A stretch of 64,000 nt of DNA, taken from Symbiodinium natans (Eukaryota > Sar > Dinophyceae > Suessiales > Symbiodiniaceae). The notes beneath the pieces are model-generated. The model made no database searches. It saw nothing but the letters and a program-made list of their open reading frames with translations, and had not been told where the DNA came from. The stretch covers positions 65,422-129,421 of the forward strand of contig CAJNDS010000314.1 in NCBI GenBank assembly GCA_905221605.1. The letters are read 5' to 3'. A program made the position numbers and the translations under genes. This document shows, in pieces, positions 11,610 to 22,208 of this stretch (positions within the stretch are counted from its first letter, which is position 1; each line of letters begins with the position of its first letter).

Positions 11610-14600
11610 ATGCCATCAGCACTCGTGGTTTTGTTCTCCCTGGCAGCGAGCCTGGGATCTGCCCTGCCTGACACGAGCGAAGCACCGCCAGCGGAGTGGG
11701 ATGATGTGGCTTGGCAGCTTGGCCACCTGCTTCTGGTACTGCAAATAAGGAATATACCTCCTCAAATCGTATTAAGGATCCTTATATTATGATTTAAGGT
11801 GTGTTCGTGATTTAGGAGGTATTGGGCTCTTTGGGCATGTACGGCTATGGTTGGAGAGCCCCCCCTGAATAGTAGCCGTATGAACTAGATGGGTGCCTTC
11901 AAGCTTCATCAGAAACTTCGCTGTTGCTGACGCCGCGGACCAGGAATGTGCTGCGGATGCGCCTTGCGCGCTGCAGGCGGCAAAAGTCTTGAATGTGTTG
12001 CGCCATGTTGCACTCAGACCCACTCAGCAGTTCTGTCAGCAATTGCCCGAAAGGCCACTCAGCTACGTGCACAGCGATCCCATTCTGAGGCGGCGATTCG
12101 CATTCTCTCCCTCACACCTTCACCCCTCACAGCCCTTTACGCACACCATTCGCGCACTTACTGCAACAAACTCGTACTTGCTCACGCGCTGCACGTAGCG
12201 TAGAGGCTGTGGGAGAAGAAGATGAAATTGAAGTAGGAGGTGGATGTGAAGGTGCTGTTGCATTTCCTGGGGTGAATGGGGGAGTCACCACCTCCATCTC
12301 CCTGCTGTATCTGTTCTCAGGCACACGCATTCTCATTTCTCCCTTTTCTCTCGCTCTTGCTCGCTCTCCCTCTCTTTCTCTCCCTAAACCCTAAACCCTA
12401 GACCTTAAACCCTAAACCCTAAACCTTAAACCCTAAACCCTAAACTTCCTCTGTTTCTGTCTCTCTCTTTCTTGCTGTTGCCTTCTGTTTTGCAGGAGAA
12501 CGTCACCAGCCAAGAGCTGGAAGACAGTGCCGGCAACGCATCGATCCACCAGCTTGCAAACGTCAGCGATGAGATTGATGAGACGGCGGGGTCTGCAGAG
12601 GAGGCTAAGCCAGGGTTTAGGGTTTAGGGTTTAGGGTTGTGGAAGTCAAGGTAGGTGGCATAAGCGGCTTGCGAGATCTTGCGGGAGGTCCATTTGGGGT
12701 CCATTGCCGATGGTCCGGCAGCGAGCTACACGGCGGCCCCTGAGCTGCAGTCGGTGCATGATTCCGCTTTCTTCCCTGCACTCTTTTCAGATTCCCCATG
12801 TGCGGCCAAAGCACTTCCTGACCCCCTCTGCCAAATCGATCCTCCTGCCACCACCCCTTATTTTTGAGACTCAGACGGCTCATAGTAGAGTGGGTAACCT
12901 TTAACCTTTTTGGGGTAGTAGAATCCCCTTATAATCCCAAAGGTTAACCTTTAGTTCTCCCAGGTTACTGGACAACTAAGTCATTGAAGAAAGAGCAAGA
13001 TGGCTGTCGGCACACTCGGTAGGTAGGGTTCCTCAAGTCCATGCCCGGCCCGCGGATGTCTTTCGTGCTATCGTACGGCTGGCGCCCTGAACCCTAAACC
13101 CTGAACCCTGAACCCTAAACCCTAAACCCTAAACCCTAAACCCTAAACCCTAAACCCCTAACCCCTAAACCCTAAACCCTAAACCCTAAACCCTAAACCC
13201 TAAACCCTAAACCCTAAACCCTAAACCCTAAACCCTAAGCCTCCTTCAGCTTGAGGAAGAGTTGACAGCTTTGATGGCTCTGAGCAGGGGGGCTGCCCAG
13301 CGCACCAATCATACGGATGAGTGGGGAAATTCTCATCCCCTTTCGTTTACCAAGCAGTGCTACAGCAGCTCGGTTGCGTTGTGGGAGATGATTCTGCTGA
13401 AGTTGTGAGTGATACTTCAAACCTTACTTACGGTACTTCAAAAACACCCACATATAAATTACCCACATGAACCTCCAAGCAGGCTTTACAGGTGGAACCT
13501 GTGCCCACCTGGGCTGCGACTACTCCCGGATGTCCCAGTGCAACGCGGGCAGATGCGCCAGGAACTCAAAGGTTCATAAGTGAGGCTATGAGTAGGGCAA
13601 CTATACTTCCAGCTGGCTACAACCTAATTTAGGGTACTTATAGCCCGACTTGTAGCTACCCATGAGCCTTCAAGTAGGACGCAGCGCTGAGTCACTCGAG
13701 CAAGATTCCAGCAAGATTCTGTTGCAGTCGTGTGGCAACAAGCATGCCATCGAGCCATGGGGGAGTTTAGGGTTTAGGGCTTAGGGCTTAGGGTTTAGGG
13801 CTTAAGGCTTAGGGCTTAGGGTCTAGGGCTGAGGGCTTAGGGCTTAGGATTTAGGGCTTAGGGGGTCATAATTTGCCCTGCGAGAGCCTGGTAAGGTGTG
13901 CCCAGGTGGTTGTGCTGGAGCCGATGGCAGGCTCCTTTGGCTCGAATTGAGAGCTTGGAGGATCTCATGAGAGCGAGGACCTGCACTTGGAGGTTCTTGG
14001 GTAGTTGTAAGTAGGGTGATCAGTACCCTAAGTAAGGTTATGAGGAGAATCATGAGTAGTTATAAGTACGCTTATAAGTACCCCAATACGATTTTAAGTA
14101 TAGTTGCCCTGCTTATAAACCCCACTTGCAACTACCCATGAACCTCCGAGCAGGGGCTGCTGTGGTTTCGTAGCGGCTGAACAGTTGAGCAGCGTTGCCT
14201 GCTAAGAGGCCTTGATCTCCGAAGCAAGGTGCTTAGGGTTTAGGGTTTAGGGTTTAGGGTTTAGGGTTTAGGGTTCAGGAACCCTAAACCCTAAAACCCT
14301 AAGCAAGGTGCTATCATTCAGGCAACATCTTGGTGGCCAGTGGCTTCACGCTGAGAAACGCTTCTTGCCTGTCCACGGTGTCTTTCATTTGCCGAGAGTC
14401 CGAGGGGTCCTACAGTGGCTTTCTGCCAGACTGAGTGACTAAAAAAACACCACACCAAAAATCCCATTAATGCATGAACTATTGTGTTTTAAGAGAGCGC
14501 TTATTATCACCGTACCCTTGCTCACATCTTTAATCATAGAATAATCATGTTTTCCTCAGCCTTTATGACTGTATCTTCTTTCTCACGGCGGTATCCTTGT

Positions 14601-15910
14601 TCACTGGCGGGTTTTAGTGAGCACAGCGTGAACAATATGAAGCCTGTGAGCGTAAACTTCTTTATCAATAACAAGATGAACGAAGTGAAGGACATCACAT
14701 TCACACCTTGGGATGTTCCCCGTTCTGCTAACAGTCCTTAAGAGGGATTATGATAAGATAGGGGGTACTATAATCCGTATTGAACTGAGGAGCTGTTAGA
14801 ATAAGAGGGAACATCCCAATTCACACTCATTGTAACCGTGCCTTGACTGCCAAACAACACGCTTTTTCCTCTCGCCCAATCATCTGTTTCAGCCACTTAG
14901 CCGCTCACATGCTTCCTGTGAATAAGATTCCCGTGAGTCCAAATGAAAGAACAAAAATTAATAGCTGTCATCGCAAATAATAAAAGTGAAACACGACATA
15001 CTAAAATCCACCATAATCCTATTATGCTACAACCGTTTATCTTTCTACATTCACTTCCCATCATGATTGTAACTAGTTCTAAGGGGACTTTATAGAACAG
15101 TATCATGCTCATGCGAGGCCGATGTTTGACCATCCTTTTTTCTTCAGGTGAAGTGGCCAAAGTACAGGATGTACTTCAAGAGCAACCTGGCAGGGACCCA
15201 GCAACGCCATGCGGGTTTAGGGTTTAGGGTTTAGGGTTTAGGGTGCAGGGTGGTGAGAATGAAGCGTTCGACATGCTGAGGAGTCAGCGCCTGGAATCAG
15301 ATGGGGACGTCAAGCATGCCGAGCTGGTCCTTTCTGGGCTCGGACAAGTTCGATTTGTACCGGGTTCCAGGCATTTCCTGCCATGCTGTCGAGTTGGTGC
15401 AGATTTGAGGTTTAAAAGCCATGCTTCCAACAAAGATGTGTTGCCGGCGTGAGAACCCGGTAGATTTGCTTGGGACCAATCGCGACTTGCGCAGGCACTT
15501 ACAAGGGGAATGCTCTGTACTTCTTGGCTTCTCACCAGTGGCCCGAGTACGTTCTGGTGCCCCAGCAAAGATGCAGTCTGCTTTCGGTAGAGATGTAAGC
15601 GGCTGTCACCATGACACAAGTTTTTTGGACCCTAAACCCTAACCCTAAACCCTAAACCCTAAACCCTAAACCCTAAACCCTAAACCCTAAACCCTAAACC
15701 CTAAACCCTAAACCCTAAACCGTAAACCGTGCAAGTTGAGAGAAACTTTCTGCGTCCTCAGGCTATTCGAGCCACAGCAGGAACGGCTTTCAGCCCATTC
15801 GGCACGTACACGGTGAAGTTGAAGGACGCTTCAGCATGCGGCATGAGAAAATGAAACGTCCTAAAGCGATGTTCAGCAGCTCCTAAACCCTAAACCCTAA
15901 ACCCTAAACC

Positions 15911-15963
<53 letters not shown>

Positions 15964-17215
15964 ACCCTAAACCCTAAACCCTAAACCCTAAACCCTAAAC
16001 CCTAAACCCTAAACCCGACTGAAGCCCAGAGGACGAGTCTACGCCGTGGAAGCCGGAGACTTGCCTCAGATGCCCTGAGAACGAGGGAACTTGGGCTCTG
16101 GCCCAGCTGTGCAAATGGGGTGCACTTGCACATAGGGTTTAGGGTTTAGGGTTTAGGGTTTAGGGTTTAGGAAAGTTCAGACGCCGGTGCATGGAGAGGT
16201 ATGAAAGGAGTGGTCAACGACAGGTTAAGCACGAAGCGGACACAGCCAGAAACACGTGCTACCTCAAAAACTTTATAGCGGCCCTCGCAGCTTGTGTGGG
16301 CTGGAACGGGCGCCGGAATGATGCACGTGTAACACGTGACAGGTCGTCCGCTTTGGTTGTGTGCTGTTGCAATGGTTCAATCTCTTCTGAAGACTGGGGA
16401 CATTCGGGACTCAGGATGGGATTCAGGTTCTGGCTTGAGGGGCCCCTTCTGAGTAATTCTGGCGATGATCTTGCAGAGTCTTGCACCGAGGATGACATCA
16501 TGATGAGGGTCTGCAGTAGGGCAGCCTACGGCAAGCCCAACGAGATCAGGTTTGGCAGCGCCGGTTCAGTGACTCTTGGCACGAACATCTTGCTACTGCT
16601 CGACTCATTTTTTAACTTTTAGGGTAAAGGGTTTAGGGTTTAGGGTTTAGGTTGCAGGGTCTGTATCTACTTTGGATGGGTCGACTTACTTTGATTCCTT
16701 CGCACATGCCTGCAGAACAGAATCTCCGGTGCTTTCGACCCATGTTGTGAGGAGAACCATCTGGGCGTATGTGCACAGTGGAGATTGGGACGTCTGGGGT
16801 GCCATGACCTCGCCAGGCTAAAGCATGCAAGCCTTCCGAAGCTTTCCATTCTCACGCGTGCAGTTGGGCTTCGAGAGCCTGCTAACATCAGCCACTGGAG
16901 TGTGGATGTTGTGCACATGTTGGCACTTAGCTCATGTAAGCAGTCGTTGATCCTGGCTGCCATTCGATGCGCAGGCGAAGGCGGCAAGTGGTATGCAGAC
17001 CCGCCGATCCCGGCAGGAACTTTGTCGCCATGCTAAGGTTTTTAGACCTTGCGTGCAAGGACCAGGAAGATGTTCTGCAAGGTCAGGCACGAATTCGCTG
17101 CTACAGCCGGTTTCTGCACCTTCACTGCCGTCCGCGGCTGGAGCGTAGAACCTTCGCTCCCAGAGGTTGTAAGCCTGCAAACTGCTCAAGACGCCTCAGA
17201 AGTTCTGTTCGGTAA
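11610..17215 (+). CDS. Secreted Cys-rich protein of dinoflagellate type, multi-exon
   Basis: ATG at 11610 opens a classic signal peptide (MPSALVVLFSLAASLGSALP), and exon 1 probably ends at 11735 before GTACTG. Exon-like pieces follow in order: 11940-12000 (ECAADAPCALQAAKVL), 12496-12612 (ENVTSQELEDSAGNAS, with N-glycosylation sites), 13483-13568 (TGGTCAHLGC, then SRMSQCNAGRC), 14322-14430 (LVASGFTLRNAS), 15149-15216 (VKWPKYRMYFKSN), 15500-15600 (GNALYFLASHQWPEYVLVP), 15763-15850 (FSPFGTYTVKLKDA) and 17085-17210. The TGGTC-GC-SR-C-C pattern and the repeated WPxY segments recall extracellular proteins predicted from Symbiodinium genomes; that is memory, not a search. Function is unknown. The 3' end is uncertain, and pieces after 16 kb may belong to another gene. 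Confidence 0.6.
11742..11836. mobile_element. F3 inverted-repeat element, copy 1
   Basis: AATAAGGAATATACCTCC left arm, TTATGATTTAAGGT core and TTTAGGAGGTATTGGGCTC right arm. It lies in intron 1 of the secreted protein gene, a few bases after the signal-peptide exon. The outer left arm is missing. Confidence 0.65.
12384..12446 (+). repeat. Telomere-like (CCCTAAA)n array
   Basis: Short array with CCTTAAA variants inside a CT-rich tract, just before the exon beginning GAGAACGTCACC. Confidence 0.85.
12613..12640 (+). repeat. Telomere-like (TTTAGGG)n array at an exon end
   Basis: Exon text GAGGCTAAGCCAG runs directly into GGTTTAGGGTTTAGGG, so the predicted donor (G then GTTTAG) is formed by the repeat itself. 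Confidence 0.8.
12893..12967. mobile_element. Short inverted-repeat element, family F9
   Basis: GTAACCTTTAACCTTTTTGGGG opposed to CCCAAAGGTTAACCTTTAG and GGTTAC. Single copy seen, in an intron of the secreted protein gene. Confidence 0.5.
13084..13240 (+). repeat. Telomere-like (CCCTAAA)n array
   Basis: About 22 units with a few CCCTGAA variants at the left end, finishing CCCTAAG. Longest array in the first 20 kb. Confidence 0.92.
13400..13482. mobile_element. F1 element, copy 6 (right part), abutting an exon
   Basis: Core and right arm ACCCACATGAACCTCCAAGCAG. The next base begins the Cys-rich exon (FTGGTCAHLGC), so the arm ends as a splice acceptor. Confidence 0.7.
13568..13677. mobile_element. 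F1 element, copy 7, abutting the same exon
   Basis: Left arm GGTTCATAAGTGAGG starts exactly where the exon text AACTCAAAG stops. The right arm GCTACCCATGAGCCTTCAAGTAG precedes the following sequence. Confidence 0.75.
13766..13865 (+). repeat. Variant telomere-like array (TTAGGGC)n
   Basis: The unit has shifted to TTAGGGC with TTAAGGC and TCTAGGG variants; local homogenisation of a variant. Confidence 0.8.
13985..14150. mobile_element. F1 element, copy 8 (two left arms, composite)
   Basis: CACTTGGAGGTTCTTGGGTAG at 13985 and a second left arm AATCATGAGTAGTTATAAG near 14048, sharing one core and the right arm AACTACCCATGAACCTCC. It looks like one F1 inserted into or recombined with another. 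Confidence 0.7.
14222..14312. repeat. Fold-back telomeric array flanked by a 12-bp duplication
   Basis: AAGCAAGGTGCT at 14222-14233 is repeated perfectly at 14301-14312. Between them six TTTAGGG units meet CCCTAAA units head to head at GGGTTCAGGAACCC, giving a perfect hairpin. The arrangement looks like an insertion with target-site duplication. Confidence 0.85.
14708..14820. mobile_element. F2 inverted-repeat element, copy 1
   Basis: TTGGGATGTTCCC at the left, GGGAACATCCCAA at the right (perfect 13-bp inverted repeat). Inner arms read CTAACAGTCCTTA and its diverged counterpart GAGGAGCTGTTAG. Confidence 0.8.
15216..15246 (+). repeat. Telomere-like (TTTAGGG)n array at an exon end
   Basis: Follows exon text CAACGCCATGCG directly. 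Short array in the secreted protein gene. Confidence 0.75.
15629..16016 (+). repeat. Two (CCCTAAA)n arrays, one with CCCTCAA block
   Basis: 15629-15732 and 15882-16016. The second contains a homogeneous block of nine CCCTCAA units framed by CCCTAAA, so variants spread in clusters. Confidence 0.9.
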
Positions 17216-17224
17216 GAAGTGGCC

Positions 17225-17972
17225 CCTGCCAGAGCTCAGGCCAGCAGCATATTATACTAGTATACAAACATACCAATATATGAATCTGATAGTACATTCG
17301 TATAGTACTGTAATGTTGCAATAATTATGTTCGACGCTCCATCCACGCGGCTCAACGCAAGAACATGCCGCAAAATGGCCCGCCGTCTGACTTTGTTGAA
17401 GAGCAGGGATGTACCTGATGACGTGTAAGCTGTACTGTGCACTGCTCGAGAAACGATTCATTTTCTGAACAATCTTATGAACATATATTGATAGTGGTTC
17501 TTATGAGAGTATATGCCAGTATATTACTATATGTATGTATTAATATGTTATTGCTTGATTGTGTTATTATACTAGTATGTTCTTATATTATCATAATCTT
17601 GTATAGCATCAAACTAGTATCAATTATTGTACTACTATATTGTTATATTAATATACTATGTTAGTATTATATTTTTGCATGGTTTTCTTGTTCTATTGTT
17701 ACATGATTGTCTTTATGGACATGTAGAAGTATAGAACTATAGAATATGTGAAAATGTGATTATCTGATCATATTACAAGATGATTTTATGATTACATTAT
17801 CATATTATTTCATCTCATGTTTAAGTATTTCAATGGTTTTCAATATATTTCTGGTATGACTCTAATATGAAAATGTGTTTATATTAGTACATGTTATTTC
17901 TAGTATAATATTCTTTGTTTTGCTTTATATTTTCATGTTGTGATAGTATTCCATATTATTCTATTTTATTAC
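17225..17972. other. AT-rich non-coding stretch
   Basis: About 750 bp of AT-rich sequence with TATTA, TAGTAT and ACTATA words and no convincing coding frame. Probably an intron or spacer between the secreted protein gene and the next gene. Confidence 0.6.
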
Positions 17973-18239
17973 CATCGTGTTAGCAACTTCGCATGTGCCT
18001 CTGGCTGCATGTCGTTGCAATTACTCAAGCCCACGACATGGGCAAGAAATTGCTGACACGATACAGGCTTGCGGAATTGTGCTTTTGCATCGTCGCGACT
18101 CTGAAACAGTCCATTTCCACAAGCATGCAAATTTGCCAGATTGCATGCAATCGGCGGAACTGGTAGAATATCTTACACATTGAGATGGTAGACGAAACCC
18201 TTGCTCGGTACGCGTGCTGGATCAGCAGTCAGGCGGGAC

Positions 18240-18700
18240 AGAACTGTTGCCCAAGACACGGATGGCCATGGCTGCTTTGCTTCCTGAGCACTTCAATACT
18301 GGAAGCCGCTCATTCTTTGCTTTTTCAATTTTTGCAGGCCGCGCTAGCAACCGGAATGGACCAGAAGTTGTCCAGCACCTACAGCAGCTTTGGGCAAGCC
18401 TCAGAGCATGGCTTTCCATATGTCCCGCTCCGCCGAGGACGGCGCTCTCCCGGCGAACGGCGGCCGAGTTCCGCAAGGTGGGCGAGGGTGCGGAGGAAAA
18501 ATGGGCAAGAGTACTTGGCCTAGGGGGCCTGGATTTCCAAGAGCATGTGAATGCATGTGCAGGGTGCTTGTGTCAAGTTTGGGCCCCTGGCGAATCCTAA
18601 CCGTCCTGACCCTCCAGGCTGAACAGGAGCATGCCGATCTGGCGGTGCGAATCGGCATGCTGGAGGCTTGCTGCTGCAGGCGCACTCAACTGCAGTAGGG
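18240..18700 (+). CDS. Exons of an unidentified gene
   Basis: Two segments read as plausible protein: 18330-18560 (EFRKVGEGAEEKWARVLG, with an LQQLWASLRAWL helix before it) and, after a CAG, 18619-18698 (AEQEHADLAVRIGMLEACC), which ends in a stop. The residues suggest amphipathic helices. No family recognised. They may be 5' exons of the membrane protein gene ending at 21260. Confidence 0.35.
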
Positions 18701-18835
18701 CTTAGTTGTGCACTCATTGCAAGACGATACTGACTGCACATGGTGTCGGATTCAATCTTGAAGTTACTGTGAGACTCGTCGAGATTCTCGGGTGATGTGA
18801 CTAAAGCGCCGCGGCAATGAGTGGAGAGACGTGGA

Positions 18836-18938
18836 CACATGTAGGTGGTTGTCAAAAGTATGGTCCCTTTGTGTGATCCCTATTATAATACGGCATTTAA
18901 TATTTAGGGGTAGCAAAATTTTGACAACCACCCATGTG
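18836..18938 (+). mobile_element. F4 inverted-repeat element, copy 1
   Basis: CACATG then AGGTGGTTGTCAAAA at the left, TTTTGACAACCACCCATGTG at the right. Inner text GATCCCTATTATAATACGGC matches copy 2 on the opposite strand. Confidence 0.85.
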
Positions 18939-18949
18939 GAGACATCTGA

Positions 18950-20330
18950 CAAACTGCAGGGCTGGACTGATGAGTTCGGAGTCTCTTCCTGAGAGCCGAA
19001 CTTCTCATGTTTCTGGGAGCCTTTTCCAGGTTCCCAAGGGGTTGGGGTTTAGGGATTAGGTGCCTGATGCCGCCGTGCCCGGGCTTCAAGATTGGTTGAC
19101 GGTCCTGCAAGTCCATGTTCCACTGATCCATCAGAGTGCGGCAGCTGACAATACATCGCAGTTGCTTCAACGACCTGTCGAGTTTGTCTGCTAGGGAATA
19201 AAATTCAATGTATAAACGTTATCAACAACACAGTATGACTGTTTGCCAATATAACAATACAATACAATACAATACAATACAATACAATTATGTAGCATGT
19301 AATGCTGCGCATGTTTTGAGAAGGTACTCGACTCATGGCTAGGACCACGTACAAAGAATATGGGAATATATCAATATAGCAGTAGAACCGTATAGCAATG
19401 TAGCAATAAAACAATATAAACAGTATAACAACATAACCATATAGAAATATATCGAAGGGGGGGGAGCAGAGCCTCGCACCTCGTGGCTAAGGCCGGAGGT
19501 GTCACTTTCGAGACAGCCAGCAGCAGGTGGGACAGCAACACTTAGGGGTACTTGGAAATAGTTCTTAATTCTTGGGTACTATAGTTCCTCAGAAACAGCA
19601 AAAAACTCCAAGTTCAGTATGGAACTGCCTTCCAGGAAGTTTTGTGCTTTGTCGTCAGTAAGTTGTGGCACCTGCAAGACCCCCAGATCAGAATCGCGCA
19701 CGCCAATCTAAAATCGAGAGCCTTGGTGGTGAGTGAGCCTTTCTTCCCACATGTCCAACGGGTCTAATGTTCTGTCTTCGTAGGACTACAAGCCCTGACT
19801 TCATTTTTTTTCTGTTGTGCGGAGCGTGCAACCTCCATGGGAAAGGGGGTTGTTTCGTTTGAGAATTTAACTCCAGCTGGATTTCTCTTGTTTTCAGCTG
19901 TGCTGTAGCTATGTGGAGGCGATGGAGCTTCAGCACGACACGCCTTGCACGAGACAAAGCTTCAAGCTTAGCTTAGCTTGACGGGGCCTGTAGTCTGCCA
20001 GGACGCAGCTGCCATGTTGGTTTTGTCCTGCTGTGGGCAGGCGCCGTTCAGTTTTGAAGTCCAGACTTAGACCAAGGCCCCTCGAGCAGGAGTGCCGTGG
20101 GCTGTTGGAGGCGCTGTAGCTACATAGGTTGGGGCTGTACTGGGCAAGCGCGTTTAAGGTTTGCCCCCCCCCCATTTGGTTCAGGAAACAGCATTCACGA
20201 ATGTTGCGTGTGTGAACCTTCGCTATCCATGAGATGGGAGCTTGCAGACATGGGGTGGAAGCCTTGGTGCCACTGCATGTGTGCAGTGCGACTTATGGCT
20301 CCAGTGTGACACCGGTAAAGGCCAGCAGCA
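18950..20330. other. Stretch with little recognisable content
   Basis: Contains an (AATAC)n microsatellite at 19251-19288, an AT-rich run to about 19450, and one possible exon at 19900-19965 (CCSYVEAMELQHDTP). Nothing else could be supported. Confidence 0.4.
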
Positions 20331-20352
20331 TACTTCACGAATTCGAGGGTCT

Positions 20353-21260
20353 TGCTCTTTTGCAAACACAACCCGGCGACTGTGAAGGTGCAGGCGTACA
20401 TTGTTCACGCTTTCCGCGCCATGGCGGAGCAGCAGCGAGGGTGCGGCCATCGATGTGCTCTTCTGGCACAGTTTTGGGGCGACTTGGTCTTGAAGGGCGG
20501 AGGGTGTTCAAGTAGCATGAGGTATCGAGGGCATCCGACAGCTAAGGTGTGGGTCTCTGGGTGTACATCTTCGTTGACTGCATCGCGATGGAGCTGGGGC
20601 GTGGCCTGCAGCCCTTCAAGCGGATGGACCTGACTGGCCTGCAGTGGGCTGGATACGCCCACAGCCTTAGTCGTTTCAGCTGTCGTCGCAGAGGGCCCTA
20701 GTGCTATGTAAGATGTTTCTACCATAGCTCCTCGCAGATGTTGAGCCACAATTCCTTGCTACCCCAAAAACGACCTTCATGTGGCCATGTTCGTGCATCA
20801 GCCGTGCAGTGTGTTGCCAGCTCAGGCAGCAATCGCCCTGTCCCTTTGGCTGGTGGAAGGCGTGCGTGCATTTCAGATGAGCTTCTCGCCCATGCTTATC
20901 CGAAGGGCACGTGAACTGAAACAGGATTCCCCTTTTTGGGAGAAACTCCTGGCACCATTTTTTGTGGCTGGGCTTGTCTCAGCCACACCCCGCAGGCTTG
21001 TCAAGAGCTGGCTGCTTATTCTAATCCTCATCCCCGGTCTCGCACTCTCGGTGCCACACTTGCCATACCCCTGGCGCGAGGCTGTCGATGCAGGGGTGGT
21101 CCTGGGTTTAGGCTGGGGAACAGCTGCTGTCGCGTACTTTTGGCTGCGGGGCTGGTTCGGCCCTGGCTGGCCGACAATCAGTGCAGACATGCCTGCCAGC
21201 CGGACGAAGCCGATCGGAAATCTTCAAGAGGGCCGCGAGCCTTTGGCGGAGTCTGCCTAG
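20353..21260 (+). CDS. C-terminal exons of a multi-pass membrane protein
   Basis: Likely exons: 20353-20440 (CKHNPATVKVQAYIVHAF), 20464-20548, and about 20552-20690 (VYIFVDCIAMELGRG). The last ORF reads to a TAG at 21258, with an in-frame ATG at 20787 (MFVHQPCS). It has three hydrophobic segments: AAIALSLWLVEGV, LLILILIPGLALSV and AGVVLGLGWGTAAVAYFWL. A short polar tail follows. Separation by basic loops (RRARELKQD, RRLVKSW) fits a membrane protein. No family was recognised. The last exon is long enough (about 158 residues) that chance is unlikely. Confidence 0.5.
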
Positions 21261-21693
21261 GCAAGGCCGCCGAGAAGAGTGGAGTGCCGTTCGCAGCGAA
21301 ACCAACCCCCCAGACGTCTGAAACGTCGTGAGATGTCATGAACAGGTCTGGACAGGCATGTTTTCCGAGTGGCTTCTTGGGCACTCCGTGTGACCTGTCG
21401 GAGCTGTTTTGTAAAGATTCAGTCTGAACACGAACAGGTGCATGTTTGCTCATGCTTCGAGTTGTTTCGAGAGCCTGCTTTCGATGTGTTTGACAGTGGC
21501 TACACTCTGACCTCCATCACGCCCAGACCCAGTCCACCACCTACCCTAGACCCTGAACCCTAAACTAAACCCTAAACCCCAAAGCCACAGTTGGGTCGCC
21601 GCCAAAATCTTTACAGGCTGCAGATTTGTAAGAGTATGCCCAACTCGATGACGTGAGATGCCTGCTGACTTTCTGACCTCTCAGTGGAAGTTT

Positions 21694-21908
21694 GATGCAA
21701 GAAAGCAGTGCTGTTTGTGGCTACGCTGCCGATGCACAAAAGGCAAATACAAGACCTGAACGCCACATTGTTGAGTACCTGGTCAGGACATGCTGGGACG
21801 AGAGCTGCGGAACCTGGAAAATCTTGCGCGGGGCCCAGCCGGGAACAAGAATCGAATTGAAGAATAAATTAAGCTCACGCTTCCTCGTTTGCGTAGTCCA
21901 AGTAAGAT
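21694..21908 (+). CDS. Small hypothetical ORF
   Basis: ATG at 21694, 71 codons to a TAA. Contains ERHIVEYLVRTCWDE and GTWKILRG. It could be an exon of the gene whose pieces lie at 22-24.3 kb. No family recognised. Confidence 0.3.
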
Positions 21909-21949
21909 AAGTAAGGACCTAACGTTGGATTACATGTCCCAGCATTGAC

Positions 21950-22055
21950 ATGGGGGTTTTCGGTAATAAGGGCCCCCGAATATAGACCACCAAATGCTAG
22001 GGATCCCCTCATATTCAGGACCGCAACAAGGTACCCCTAGTATCGTAAGGCCCCA
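21950..22055 (-). mobile_element. F5 element, reverse-orientation copy
   Basis: GGGGGTTTTCGGTAATAAGG, then AATATAGACCACCAAATG and GGACCGCAACAAGGTACCCC; reverse complement of the copies at 24571 and 27230. Confidence 0.75.
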
Positions 22056-22096
22056 GATGGCATGGTGCAAATTATCATACGGACCCCAAGAAGGTA

Positions 22097-22208
22097 CCCT
22101 AAACCCTAAACCCTAAACCCTAAACCCTAAACCCTAAACCCTAAACCCTAAACCCTAAACCCTAAACCCTAAACCCTAAACCCTAAGCCCTAAACCCTAA
22201 ACCCTAAA
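22097..22208 (+). repeat. Telomere-like (CCCTAAA)n array
   Basis: About 16 units. Ends CCCTAAAG directly before a coding-looking segment AGCTGAGGCAAAGAGG. Confidence 0.9.
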
